From assembly GCA_019421865.1 (NCBI GenBank), contig JAHZEL010000017.1, forward strand, positions 1-42,724: a DNA stretch of 42,724 nucleotides. The letters are read 5' to 3'. A model generated the notes under the pieces. The model ran no database searches. It had not been told where the DNA came from and worked only from the letters and a program-made list of their open reading frames with translations. Below are positions 1-7,710 of the stretch, piece after piece. The DNA comes from Desulfovibrionaceae bacterium (lineage in GTDB: Bacteria; Desulfobacterota; Desulfovibrionia; Desulfovibrionales; Desulfovibrionaceae). The position numbers and the translations under genes are program-made. Positions within the stretch are counted from its first letter, which is position 1. Every line of letters starts with the position of its first letter.

Positions 1-58
1 CGCTTCATCGCCCATGATACTGCGCATTTTTACGTGGGAAAGTAGGCCGATGCCCCAG
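1..58 (+). rRNA. 5S ribosomal RNA, 3' end (partial)
   Basis: The first ~58 bases match the 3' third of a 5S rRNA: a GATACTGC segment, then GTGGGAAAGTAGG, then a GC-rich 3' strand. This is the usual order at the 3' end of Desulfovibrio-type 5S genes. The 5' part lies outside the window, so this is probably the end of an rRNA operon. The exact 3' end is estimated, lying just before the terminator hairpin. Confidence 0.85.
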
Positions 59-69
59 CATTATCTTTC

Positions 70-100
70 AGCCCCTGCGGGAAACTGCAGGGGCTTTTTT
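70..100 (+). terminator. Intrinsic terminator of the rRNA operon
   Basis: A perfect 9-bp stem (AGCCCCTGC at 70-78 with GCAGGGGCT at 87-95) and an 8-nt loop are followed by six T. It lies directly after the 5S rRNA end. Confidence 0.9.
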
Positions 101-542
101 GATATGCTCTTTGCGGCGTTTTCTGAAAGCTTGAATCTATGGTCTTCTGCTTTCAAGACGTTTTCATGGCTGCCGGATTCCGGTGTATGGATATGGAAGT
201 AATGAGCGGTGTTGTATCGCGGAATATCCGTGGGAACCCCCGTCGTATGCTTTTTCTGCCATCCGGAAGAGTCATGCCGGACGGAGTGGAGAGAAGGTGC
301 GGTACATGGGGATGCGGCGGAAGATATTCTTCTACGGTATTGTTCCGGTCAGGGAGCTGTCAGAAGTGCATCCCGCTTGCAAGGGTGTGTTCTTCAATGA
401 AAAAACGGGCGGGACGCCGACATTCCGAAAATGGGCCCAGCAGTGCTCCGGCATCGGATGCTAAAAAGAGGACGCTCTCGACAGTTTGATGGAGCACTCA
501 CGCCGGAAGGGCGGGCAGATCAGAAATGATAAGGAGAAAGGC
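101..542. other. Intergenic stretch, no gene seen
   Basis: About 440 bases lie between the rRNA terminator and the mutT-like gene. Short overlapping frames exist, but none has a convincing ribosome binding site or protein-like composition. A Shine-Dalgarno AAGGAGAAAGGC at its right end belongs to the next gene. No tRNA or strong promoter was recognised. Confidence 0.5.
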
Positions 543-944
543 ATGGAAAAGGTGACCAAGGAAGTCATGGGCGCGGTCTTTTTTGAAAACGGCCGTATTC
601 TTGTCATGCGGCGTGCGCCTTTCATGAGCTGTGCCGGAAGCTGGGAATTTCCCGGAGGCAAGCTGGAGGCCGGAGAGACGCACGAGGCCTGCCTGGCCAG
701 AGAACTTCGCGAGGAGCTGCACATTGAAGCGCGCATCGGAGAGTTCCTTACGGATAACCGTCATGAATATGAATTCGGCACCGTGCATCTTTGCGTGTAC
801 AGAGTGCTGTCCTGGCAGGGCGAGATCGCTCTTACGGTGCATGACGATATGCGCTGGGTTCCTCTCGGTGAGCTTGCTTCTTTGCCGGGGCTGCTTCCTG
901 CCGATATTCCCGTAGCCAGGGCTTTGGAAAAGATTCTGGGTTGA
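543..944 (+). CDS. mutT: MutT-type Nudix hydrolase (8-oxo-dGTP / CTP pyrophosphohydrolase type)
   Basis: A 133-aa cytoplasmic Nudix enzyme. The full Nudix box is visible at about residues 37-59: GGKLEAGE, then seven residues, then RELREELHI. Length and the single-domain layout fit MutT/NudG proteins, which hydrolyse oxidised or non-canonical nucleoside triphosphates to monophosphates plus pyrophosphate. The start at 543 was chosen because AAGGAG lies a few bases upstream and the family begins with a short strand here; an in-frame upstream start at 486 would add a non-conserved, charged tail. It is monocistronic, downstream of rRNA and convergent with the FmdE operon. Exact substrate cannot be told from sequence. 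Confidence 0.85.
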   Translation: MEKVTKEVMGAVFFENGRILVMRRAPFMSCAGSWEFPGGKLEAGETHEACLARELREELHIEARIGEFLTDNRHEYEFGTVHLCVYRVLSWQGEIALTVHDDMRWVPLGELASLPGLLPADIPVARALEKILG

Positions 945-1205
945 GTTCGCCCTGGGGAACAGGCCGTTTTGAGGAAAGGGGAGTTCTCCCTTTCGGTTTG
1001 AGACGCCCGGTATGATGCAGAGGGAAAGGATATTCGGTGAAGCGTTTTTCTTGTCAGATTCAAACAGGGAGTGCTTTTCGTCTCCGCCCCGCGGCACGGC
1101 GCTTTTGCAGCCCGTGGAGCATGACTTGACTCATGCCGCCCCCCTGTAGTCCCCCCTGACCACTGCTAAAAAAATACGTCGGCTGTCGGCGCTGCATATA
1201 ACACA

Positions 1206-1228
1206 GGGGCCCACATCGGCCCCCTTTT
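1206..1228 (+). terminator. Possible weak terminator hairpin
   Basis: GGGGCC (1206-1211) pairs with GGCCCC (1218-1223), followed by CTTTT. It sits between the convergent mutT and FmdE genes. The T tract is short and the distance to mutT is about 260 bases, so the role is uncertain. Confidence 0.3.
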
Positions 1229-1233
1229 CATAT

Positions 1234-1872
1234 TCAAAACTGCTGACGGTTTGTTCCGCCCGTCAGAGCGTCGGCACAGTCGATGCACAGTTTCTTCCCG
1301 TCCTTTTCCCGGATGCGGGAAGACATGACGCCTTCGCCGCAGCCTTCGCATATGATGGTCGGAAGGCGCCGTGCCGTTTCGGGCATTTCGCAGAGCGGTT
1401 CCTTTATGGCGAACAGTTCTTCAAAGGGCGCGGAAAGCAGATGATCTATGCTCTGTTTTCTGAGCGTTTCTCTTTCCTTTTCCAGTTCGGCACGCTGCTG
1501 TGCAGAAAGTGCGGGATCCTCCAGCAGACGGATCAGTTCTCTGCTTCTGCCGGAAGATTCCTCTTCGCGGTATATCCGGACGATGCGCACCTTTTTTCCG
1601 TCGCTTCTGCGGAAAAAGGAGAATGCCACCTTGCCGCGGTCGCGGAAGATGAGATTTCCCTTGCCGAACGTGCAGCCGACAAGCGCCTGAATGGCGTCTA
1701 CGGCGCACATGTCGGTTTCGGTAACGGCGACGATTTCCTCATCGGCAGCGGTCCCCATGTTCTGCATGACCCATGCGGCCACCCGTATGCCTATGCTGAG
1801 TCCCGGGCACCAGTGACCGTGAAAGGCCGTGGCTTTGTCGATGATTTCCTGAGTAATGCCTGGAGCGTACAT
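1234..1872 (-). CDS. FmdE family protein with C-terminal zinc-ribbon
   Basis: A 212-aa protein of the FmdE family (named after a subunit co-purified with molybdenum formylmethanofuran dehydrogenase). The N-terminal half has the family core FHGHWCPG near residue 19, with the conserved His and Cys, followed by the TDMCAVDAIQ and GCTFGKGNL motifs. The C-terminus has a CEGCGE...CIDC treble-clef or zinc-ribbon (about residues 176-201). It is the last gene of the minus-strand ABC importer operon, 30 bases after the ATPase gene, with a good AAGGAG site. Bacteria with FmdE usually lack methanogenesis, so the true role is unknown. Genetic linkage to a FecBCD-type importer and the presence of a second FmdE domain in the MoeA fusion at 13.9-15.5 kb suggest a role in molybdenum or tungsten handling (inference). 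Confidence 0.85.
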   Translation of the reverse strand: MYAPGITQEIIDKATAFHGHWCPGLSIGIRVAAWVMQNMGTAADEEIVAVTETDMCAVDAIQALVGCTFGKGNLIFRDRGKVAFSFFRRSDGKKVRIVRIYREEESSGRSRELIRLLEDPALSAQQRAELEKERETLRKQSIDHLLSAPFEELFAIKEPLCEMPETARRLPTIICEGCGEGVMSSRIREKDGKKLCIDCADALTGGTNRQQF

Positions 1873-1902
1873 GATGTTCTCCTTGTGTCTGAAAGCGAGA
1901 TC

Positions 1903-2841
1903 TCATGATCTGCGAGGGCAGACCATGTCCATGTTTTCCGCAGAAATGCGCACGCATTCGGGGCCGTAGATGTGCTGAAGCATCTGCTCGGTGACGGTGG
2001 TATGCACCGGACCTGCGGCAAAAACGCCTCCATCCCACAGCACGGCGGCCGTATCGCAGAACCAGAGAATGTGATTCGGATCATGGCAGCAGACCAGAAT
2101 GGCCACGCCCTGTTCCGCCACTTCGCGCAGGACTTTCCATACCGCGAGCTGATTGCTGAAGTCCAGCGCGCTTGTGGGCTCATCCAGCAGAATGAGGGGC
2201 GTCTGCTGCGCCATGGCTCTGGCTATGAGCACAAGCTGGCGCTGTCCGCCGGAAAGCTGATTGCATGCCGTGTCGGCCAGAGGCGTGATGCCGATGCGCT
2301 GCATGGCCTGTTCGGCAGCGTCCCTGTCCCGGCGTCCGAGGCGGAACCAGCCCTCCATATGGGGAGAACGGCCCATGAGCACCATGTCGCGGACAAGAAA
2401 GGGGAAAGGCTGCCTGTGCTCCTGAGGAACGTAGGCCACATGCCGTGCCAGTGCGGAAGGCTTCATGTGGGCAATGTTGACGCCCCGGACGTGAATGCTG
2501 CCCTGTTCCGGATGCAGAAACCCCATGCAGCAGCGGAACAGCGTGGACTTGCCGCTGCCGTTGGGGCCGAGCAGACCGCAGATCTGTCCCGGACGAACGG
2601 CAAGACTGACGTCGTTCAGTACCTTTTTTCTTCCGTAGGAAAAGGAAAGTCCCTGAATGTCGAGCGCATGTTCCGCCGAAGGCTGGGCGTTGAGAACGGT
2701 ATCGGTGCTTCGGTGGAACAGGTGCCGCAGCCTGTCGGCAAAGCCGTGATCCTTTCCATGATGGAACAACGGCAGCGGCCTTTCGTCGGAAGGGAGCGGG
2801 AACGGGGCCGGAAAGCGTTTTGCGGTGATGTCATGCGCCAT
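1903..2841 (-). CDS. ABC transporter ATPase, FecE/FepC/BtuD type (metal-chelate or oxyanion import)
   Basis: ATP-binding subunit of an importer, about 312 aa. It has Walker A GPNGSGKST, the Q-loop in YVPQEH, the signature LSGGQ, Walker B LILLDEPTSALD and the switch His in CCHDPN. The hydrophilic N-terminal ~50 residues before the ABC core are longer than usual. The ATG at 2841 was chosen because it overlaps the end of the permease gene (2831) as in a coupled operon, with GGAAGAG upstream; a further upstream frame start would lie deep within the permease gene. Such ATPases pair with FecCD permeases for iron-siderophore, cobalamin, haem or (MolBCA) molybdate/tungstate uptake; the substrate is not readable from the ATPase. 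Confidence 0.9.
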   Translation of the reverse strand: MAHDITAKRFPAPFPLPSDERPLPLFHHGKDHGFADRLRHLFHRSTDTVLNAQPSAEHALDIQGLSFSYGRKKVLNDVSLAVRPGQICGLLGPNGSGKSTLFRCCMGFLHPEQGSIHVRGVNIAHMKPSALARHVAYVPQEHRQPFPFLVRDMVLMGRSPHMEGWFRLGRRDRDAAEQAMQRIGITPLADTACNQLSGGQRQLVLIARAMAQQTPLILLDEPTSALDFSNQLAVWKVLREVAEQGVAILVCCHDPNHILWFCDTAAVLWDGGVFAAGPVHTTVTEQMLQHIYGPECVRISAENMDMVCPRRS

Positions 2842-3844
2842 AGAGTTCTCTTCCCTTTGCGCGGAGCAGCCACAGAAGGTAGGGCGCGCCTGCGATGGAG
2901 GTGATGATGGCAATGGGAATTTCCGTTCCCGTGAGCGTGCGAGCGATCGTATCGCAGATAAGCATGTAGACGGCTCCGAGAAGGGCGGAACCGGGGATGA
3001 CCCAGCGGTTGTCCGGTCCGAACATCATACGGGCCGCGTGAGGCATCATGAGGCCCACCCAGGCGATGATGCCCGCCACGGAAACGCACACGGAAGCGGC
3101 CAGCGTTGCCAGAAGGATGAAGAGAATACGCAGGCTGTCCGGATGAATGCCCAGGCTTCGTGCCTCTTCGTCGCCCAGAGACAGGAGATTGAGCTTCCAC
3201 GACAGCGAGGCGAGCACCGCAAGGCAGGGAAGCACGGCGCAGGCGGTTACGGCCACGTCGTGCCAGTTGGCGTAGTAGAAGCCTCCCATCATCCAGAAGG
3301 TGATTTCCCTCAGCTCAACATCGGATGCCAGATATTTCATGATGCCGAGCACGGCCGAAAACAGCGAGCCGACAATGATGCCGGAAAGGATCAGCGTGAC
3401 GGGCGGTGTTTCACCCCGGCTGCGGGCAAGGAAAAAGGAGATCAGCACGGCGGCTGTTCCGGCAAGGAAGGCGGAGAGCTGTCCGTTGGGGAGCAGGGCG
3501 GGAAACACGATGGCCAGCGCCGCGCCGCAGGATGCTCCGGAGGATACGCCGAGAATATAGGGCTCCACCAGCGGATTGCGGAAGCATCCCTGATAAACGG
3601 CGCCGGCAACCGCCATGGCCATACCGGTCATGGCGGCCAGAAGCAGGCGAGGAAAACGGATGCGCCATACGATGATGTCGTGCATTTTCGGAACCGGGCC
3701 GTCGTTGAATCCGAGATGCGAGGCAAGAATGCTCCCTACATCGCGGACGCTCAAATCGTAGTCGCCGGAAAGGAGGGCCAGTATGAAGGCAGCCGCCAGA
3801 GCAAGGCAGAGCAGAAGGGCAAGGGCTGCGCGAAATGTTTTCAT
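2831..3844 (-). CDS. FecCD-family ABC permease
   Basis: A 337-aa inner-membrane permease of the BtuC/FecCD family with about ten hydrophobic helices. Visible family marks are RFPRLLLAAMTGMAMAVAG, the NPLVEPYILGVSSGA segment and the C-terminal GEIPIAIITS-like stretch (here TEIPIAIITSIAGAPYLLWLL), normally near the ATPase coupling helix. ATG 3844 was chosen from three tandem start codons because GAGG lies 5 bases upstream. It forms one operon with the binding protein upstream and overlaps the ATPase gene by 11 bases. It carries the substrate delivered by the periplasmic binding protein across the membrane. Confidence 0.92.
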   Translation of the reverse strand: MKTFRAALALLLCLALAAAFILALLSGDYDLSVRDVGSILASHLGFNDGPVPKMHDIIVWRIRFPRLLLAAMTGMAMAVAGAVYQGCFRNPLVEPYILGVSSGASCGAALAIVFPALLPNGQLSAFLAGTAAVLISFFLARSRGETPPVTLILSGIIVGSLFSAVLGIMKYLASDVELREITFWMMGGFYYANWHDVAVTACAVLPCLAVLASLSWKLNLLSLGDEEARSLGIHPDSLRILFILLATLAASVCVSVAGIIAWVGLMMPHAARMMFGPDNRWVIPGSALLGAVYMLICDTIARTLTGTEIPIAIITSIAGAPYLLWLLRAKGRELYGA

Positions 3845-3889
3845 CATCACCTCGGAGCAGGACGAAAGGACGTTGCCGGAACGATAAAG

Positions 3890-3906
3890 TTAAAGCTGAG
3901 CTTTAA
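3890..3906. other. Short perfect hairpin between binding protein and permease genes
   Basis: TTAAAGC and GCTTTAA flank a TGA loop in the 67-base spacer of the importer operon. There is no T tract, so it is more likely an mRNA stability or processing element than a terminator. The role is inferred. Confidence 0.4.
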
Positions 3907-3911
3907 TAATT

Positions 3912-5084
3912 TCAGAAGCCGCTTTCCGCCATCCAGTCGAGAAGCTGAGTGCTGCGAAGTCCGCGGGCGGTTTCTTCATCGACACCGTAGACATCCTGAT
4001 AGAACTGCAAAGCGAAGTCGTACACGCTTATGTCGGCAAAGCGTTCGGGATAGGCGGCTTTGGCGATGATGAGCATGTCGAGCGGATATTCCACACGGCG
4101 CGAGGCGTTCATGGGCGACCACGGCATGGCATAGACCCGGTGATTTCTGACGGCGCGCAGCTCCTGAAGATCCTCATAATACGGAGCTTCATAAAGTTCG
4201 AAGGGCGGGTGATAGCCGTTGGCCGTGGGAAGAATGATCACGTCGGGATCGCAGGCATAGACCTGTTCCGTGCTCATGGGAACGCCGGTACCCGTTCCCT
4301 GATAGGCATTTTTGGCATGAACGACCTGTTCGATGATGTAGGATTCCGGCGTGTCCGTACCGAACACCGAGCCTGCGCCGCCTTTTTTCCGAACGTCGGG
4401 GCGAAGGCCGAAAAGCAGTACGGAGGGCTTTTCGCTTTCAGCTATCCCGGCAGTGCGTTCGCGGATCATGGTTTCCGTTGAAGCCAGCCGGTCGGCCAGC
4501 TTCTCGGCCTTTTCCCTCTGGCCGAACACTTCGCCGATGATGCCCGCTTCCGTTTTCATGCTGGAGAGATCGGAAGAGCGGAACCATGTGGGAGAGTAAA
4601 GAACCACGAGCGGAATGCCGAGCGCCTCTATGGTGTCCACGGTTCTCTGAACCTTCTCCTTGTCTGTGCCCACGGTGGTATCGCCGACTCTGAGCAGGAC
4701 CACGTCGGGGGAAGATGCGGCCAGCGTCTCATAGCTTATGATGTTTCCCTGGGGGGAGTTGACGCAGGGAAGATCGTTCAGCCAGGGATGAAGATATTTC
4801 ATGGTATTCCAGCCCCTGTACTCACGGCTTTCCCCGGTACGGGAGGGAATTTCATACCGATAGTCCCGCTTCATGGACCAGGAGCCGATAACCTTGACTC
4901 TGTCGATGACGCCAAGATGCGTCATGACGCCTTCAATGAAGCCGTCGTCGATGGTGGCCACGGCTTTGGGATCATCGGGAACGGTCACGGCAACGCCGCG
5001 CATGTCGACAACGGTTCCGGCCTGGGCGGCGGAAGAAAGCAGGGCCAGCATGAAGGAGACGGCAAGGGCGGAAAGCGATCTCAT
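3912..5084 (-). CDS. Periplasmic substrate-binding protein of FecCD-type ABC importer (FecB/BtuF/MolA fold)
   Basis: A 390-aa exported protein. The N-terminus is a Sec signal peptide (MRSL...ALLSSAAQA, cleavage after AQA near residue 22), followed by DMRGVAVTVPDDPKAVAT, the typical first strand of class III (TroA/FecB-like) binding proteins. The YETLAASSPDVVLLRVGD and EQVYACDPDVIILP segments are the two lobe motifs. It is longer than BtuF (about 245 aa) and close to the larger FecB-like proteins of anaerobes. First gene of the operon binding protein - permease - ATPase - FmdE, with GGAG 5 bases before the ATG. The substrate is unknown: an iron or cobalt chelate, or molybdate/tungstate; the linked FmdE gene favours a molybdenum/tungsten link (inference). 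Confidence 0.88.
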   Translation of the reverse strand: MRSLSALAVSFMLALLSSAAQAGTVVDMRGVAVTVPDDPKAVATIDDGFIEGVMTHLGVIDRVKVIGSWSMKRDYRYEIPSRTGESREYRGWNTMKYLHPWLNDLPCVNSPQGNIISYETLAASSPDVVLLRVGDTTVGTDKEKVQRTVDTIEALGIPLVVLYSPTWFRSSDLSSMKTEAGIIGEVFGQREKAEKLADRLASTETMIRERTAGIAESEKPSVLLFGLRPDVRKKGGAGSVFGTDTPESYIIEQVVHAKNAYQGTGTGVPMSTEQVYACDPDVIILPTANGYHPPFELYEAPYYEDLQELRAVRNHRVYAMPWSPMNASRRVEYPLDMLIIAKAAYPERFADISVYDFALQFYQDVYGVDEETARGLRSTQLLDWMAESGF

Positions 5085-5193
5085 GAAAACTCCGTCGGGA
5101 AAAATAAAAAAAGTAGCACAAAAACAAATAACGTGTCACGAAAAGGTGGAGTAGCACGATTTTAAAAAAAATGCCATGAAAAATCCGGGCATG

Positions 5194-5223
5194 AAAAAAG
5201 GCCCGTGACCGTTGTCACGAGCC
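5194..5223 (-). terminator. Intrinsic terminator of the nitroreductase gene
   Basis: On the minus strand GGCTCGTGAC (5214-5223), loop AACG and GTCACGGGCC (5200-5209) form a 10-bp stem with one wobble, followed by a run of six U. It lies 20 bases after the nitroreductase stop. Confidence 0.9.
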
Positions 5224-5242
5224 TGTATGGAGATCCGACCGA

Positions 5243-5821
5243 CTACTTGCGGATGATGATGCACTGATCCAGAGGCCGTTTGGGAACGCAGTGTTCGTCC
5301 TGCGCGTCGCGGTAGTAGGTAAGGCTTCCGTCGGGGCCGGGTTCAACGAGGCGTCGTACTTCGTCGGCCTCGCCGACGGCCAGAACCAGCTTGACCTGCA
5401 TATCCTGAGGAAGGCCGATGAGTTCGGCGGCTTCCGTTTTTTTCACGGCGCCGATCATGCAGCAGGCAAGACCGGCTTCACAGGCGGCCAGATTGATGCT
5501 CTGTGCTGCAATGCCCACATCCATAATGGCGAAGTCGTCCATGTTCGTCGGACCGGCGATGACGATGAAGCCTCCCGGATGCTGATGACTGCCTGCGCGC
5601 TGTTCCGGCCTAAGCGAGCCGCCCATGACCACGAGGCTGTTCATGGCTTCGCAGGTATCGTGGTCGGCTATGGTGATGAAGCGCAGTACCTGCTTGTTGC
5701 GGGCCGAAGCCGAAAGGCGGGCATGATCCACAAGTTCGGCAAGCGTTGCGGAAGAGAGGTGTTTTTCCCCCTTGAAACGGCGGCAGGTACGCGCCCGGGA
5801 AATGAGTTCTTTGAGTTTCAT
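5243..5821 (-). CDS. Nitroreductase-family flavoprotein
   Basis: A 192-aa FMN-dependent nitroreductase-like protein. It has the RTCRRFKGEKHLS N-terminal FMN-phosphate loop (R-x-S/C-x-R-x-F pattern), SASARNKQ and the mid-protein DVGIAAQSINLAACEAGLACCMIGAVKK segment, which is the conserved second FMN-binding region of the family. The start at 5821 gives the canonical MKLKELI beginning; the longer frame upstream would read through the terminator hairpin of the neighbouring gene and is rejected. Such enzymes use NAD(P)H to reduce nitro or quinone compounds; the physiological substrate is not known. Monocistronic, followed by its own terminator. Confidence 0.88.
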   Translation of the reverse strand: MKLKELISRARTCRRFKGEKHLSSATLAELVDHARLSASARNKQVLRFITIADHDTCEAMNSLVVMGGSLRPEQRAGSHQHPGGFIVIAGPTNMDDFAIMDVGIAAQSINLAACEAGLACCMIGAVKKTEAAELIGLPQDMQVKLVLAVGEADEVRRLVEPGPDGSLTYYRDAQDEHCVPKRPLDQCIIIRK

Positions 5822-5866
5822 GGAACGCTCCGTAAAAAGAAAAGACAGACCTTGAATGAAAGGCCG

Positions 5867-5899
5867 AAAAAAAGTCCCTTCATCGTATGATGAAGGGAC
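5867..5899 (-). terminator. Intrinsic terminator downstream of the ZraP/Spy-like gene
   Basis: A perfect 11-bp stem (GTCCCTTCATC at 5874-5884 and GATGAAGGGAC at 5889-5899, loop GTAT) is followed on the minus strand by seven U. It ends the transcript of the upstream gene (stop at 6041) just before the nitroreductase. Confidence 0.9.
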
Positions 5900-6040
5900 C
5901 AAAACGGCAAGAAGAGAAGCAGCTCCCGGCTGACTCTCATGCTGTGCTCACCGCACAGCCCCGGCGGCATCCTGCGAGTCTGCCTGCAATTCGGCAATAC
6001 TGCACGGAAATCGACTGCCGGTCAGGAACACCCTTTCGTA

Positions 6041-6490
6041 TCAGCGCCAGTTGGGGCAGCCGTGCCTGCCGTAGGGCGCGTGATGCCAGCCTCTCTGATG
6101 GTAGCCGTAGCAGGGCAGACCGGCCTTGTCCATCTTGGCATAGAAATCATCGTTCACGGTGCGGATCTGCTCATGCAGCTTGGTGATTTCCGCGGTAAGA
6201 GCCTTCAGTTCCTCAGGCTTCACATTGGGATTGGGGGAGAGGGCGCGCAGTTCCATTCTCTTCTGAATGAGCTGGTCGCGAAGAGGCAGAAGCGCCGCAC
6301 GGTGCTCCTCGCAGAATTTATCCATCTGTGCCATCTGTTCCTTGGTCAGCTCAGGAGCCTGAGCATAGGCGCCGCGTCCGTATCCGTCATGATGACGTCC
6401 GTATCCGTCGGGGTGGGCGGTTGCAATCATGGGAAGGGAGGTCAGAAGGGCCGCGGAAAGAATGGTGAGCGCCAGAGTATTCTTTCTCAT
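6041..6490 (-). CDS. Periplasmic ZraP/Spy-like protein, His-rich
   Basis: A 149-aa exported protein. The Sec signal peptide (MRKNTLALTILSAALLTSLPMIATA) is followed by a His/Gly/Tyr-rich segment (HPDGYGRHHDGYGRGAY), then a helical core with LTKEQMAQMDKFCEEHRAALLPLRDQLIQKRMELRAL and ELKALTAEITKLHEQIR, matching the LTxxQ pattern of the Spy/CpxP/ZraP family. The C-terminus is again His-rich (GYHQRGWHHAPYGRHGCPNW). The family comprises periplasmic chaperones and metal-stress buffers; the two His-rich ends suggest zinc or other metal binding (inference). The ATG at 6490 is chosen because AAAGGA is 7 bases upstream; a TTG at 6496 is possible but less likely. Confidence 0.85.
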   Translation of the reverse strand: MRKNTLALTILSAALLTSLPMIATAHPDGYGRHHDGYGRGAYAQAPELTKEQMAQMDKFCEEHRAALLPLRDQLIQKRMELRALSPNPNVKPEELKALTAEITKLHEQIRTVNDDFYAKMDKAGLPCYGYHQRGWHHAPYGRHGCPNWR

Positions 6491-6654
6491 GATCAAGTCC
6501 TTTCACAGGTTAGAGTTTCGAGAACAGTTCAGGAGGAGTATTGAGGCAGTAATAAGAAACGGGAAAACTTTTGTCACGTTTCAAACTGTTTCAGGAAGAC
6601 TCTTTTTGCAACACCTCGTAAGGTACCCTGAAAGATACCGGAAGACCATGATGT

Positions 6655-7377
6655 TTAAACGGCGTCGGAAGGCGAGGCAGGCGGAACTTCGCGCAACATT
6701 TCCTTTATTTTTTCGCCAACGGCGGCCGCAAGCCTGGCGTGATCCTCTTCATTAAGATGCATTCCGTCCGGCCCGTGAGCTTCACCGTACGGATTTCCGG
6801 CAAGGACGGCCGCGGCGTCGAGAAAGGCGGCTCCGCACCTTTCGGCCAGTTCCCGGTAAAGTTCGGCGAGCCTGTGGGATTTTTCGGGAGCCCCGATATA
6901 GCGTTCCCCGGAAAGACGCATTTTTCTTTCCCCTATGAACGGCGGTGAAACGATCAGCAGTTTTGGGTGCGGATAGGCAAGCAGTCCCTGCCAGGGCAGA
7001 TGCAGCACCATGTCTGCAAGAAGGGCCATGCCTTCGGCAATGTCGTATTCCGTACGGTGCAGCACGGCCTTCATGTCGTTGCTGCCGAGCATGATGACCA
7101 GGATATCCAGCGGAAGGTGCGAAAGCAGACAGGGCGGAAGATATTCCGCCCCGCTGAGACCGGCTCCCGGAACCCGTATTCCGCTGCCTTCGGTGACGCT
7201 GTCGCGCAGCGTGCGTCCGCCGAGCCCTTCTTCCACGACTTCCCATTCCGGGCCGAGAAGCGAGGCCAGTCTTCCGGTCCACCGGACGGAAGAAGGATAG
7301 CGGGAGGCCGGAGCACCGGGGGAAACCTTCCAGCCGTAGGTGTTGGAATCTCCGAAGCAGAGTATGCGATGTTTCAT
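6655..7377 (-). CDS. SGNH/GDSL hydrolase (arylesterase-like)
   Basis: A 240-aa cytoplasmic-looking SGNH hydrolase. Block I is FGDSNTYGW with the nucleophile Ser near residue 11; block II Gly is in EGLGGRTLRDS; block III is LGSNDMK; block V is DGMHLNEEDH with the catalytic Asp and His. Spacing and the FGDSNTYGW motif fit the arylesterase/GDSL-lipase subgroup that deacetylates or de-esterifies small substrates; which ester is not known. AAGGAG lies 6 bases before the ATG. It is 12 bases downstream of azlD on the same strand, so it is probably co-transcribed with azlCD. Confidence 0.88.
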   Translation of the reverse strand: MKHRILCFGDSNTYGWKVSPGAPASRYPSSVRWTGRLASLLGPEWEVVEEGLGGRTLRDSVTEGSGIRVPGAGLSGAEYLPPCLLSHLPLDILVIMLGSNDMKAVLHRTEYDIAEGMALLADMVLHLPWQGLLAYPHPKLLIVSPPFIGERKMRLSGERYIGAPEKSHRLAELYRELAERCGAAFLDAAAVLAGNPYGEAHGPDGMHLNEEDHARLAAAVGEKIKEMLREVPPASPSDAV

Positions 7378-7389
7378 GAGACGTTCTCC

Positions 7390-7710
7390 TTAAAAGAACA
7401 GCTGCACCAGCGCCATGTAGAAGAGCGTTCCTCCGGCGATGGTGACGGCCATGTTCTTTTTCCACACCTGCAGGGCGATGGTGACGATCGAGGCCAGAAT
7501 TTCGGGAATGCCGTTGCTGCCTTCCACAAGAGGTCCGTTGCGGAAGCAGTATACCACGAGCATGCCCCAGATGGCCGAGGGCAGCATCTTTCCGAGATAG
7601 GCGATGACGGCAGGCGTTTTTTGGCGGAACAGAAGAAAGGGAATCCAGCGCGTGAGCTGCGTGGCGAGCGCCGCCAGCGCGATCATGACGCCGATCTGAA
7701 GCGTGGTCAT
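7390..7710 (-). CDS. azlD: AzlD family branched-chain amino acid exporter small subunit
   Basis: A 106-aa membrane protein with about four hydrophobic helices and the AzlD marks TRWIPFLLF, LGKMLPSAIWGMLVVYC and a final helix GGTLFYMALVQ. AzlD works with AzlC in export of branched-chain amino acids. The start codon overlaps the azlC stop (ATGA), which indicates translational coupling. Confidence 0.92.
   Translation of the reverse strand: MTTLQIGVMIALAALATQLTRWIPFLLFRQKTPAVIAYLGKMLPSAIWGMLVVYCFRNGPLVEGSNGIPEILASIVTIALQVWKKNMAVTIAGGTLFYMALVQLFF

Noticed and set aside
139..489. A 116-codon plus-strand frame after the 5S rRNA
   Set aside because: No ribosome binding site, overlapping frames of equal quality, no recognisable motif.
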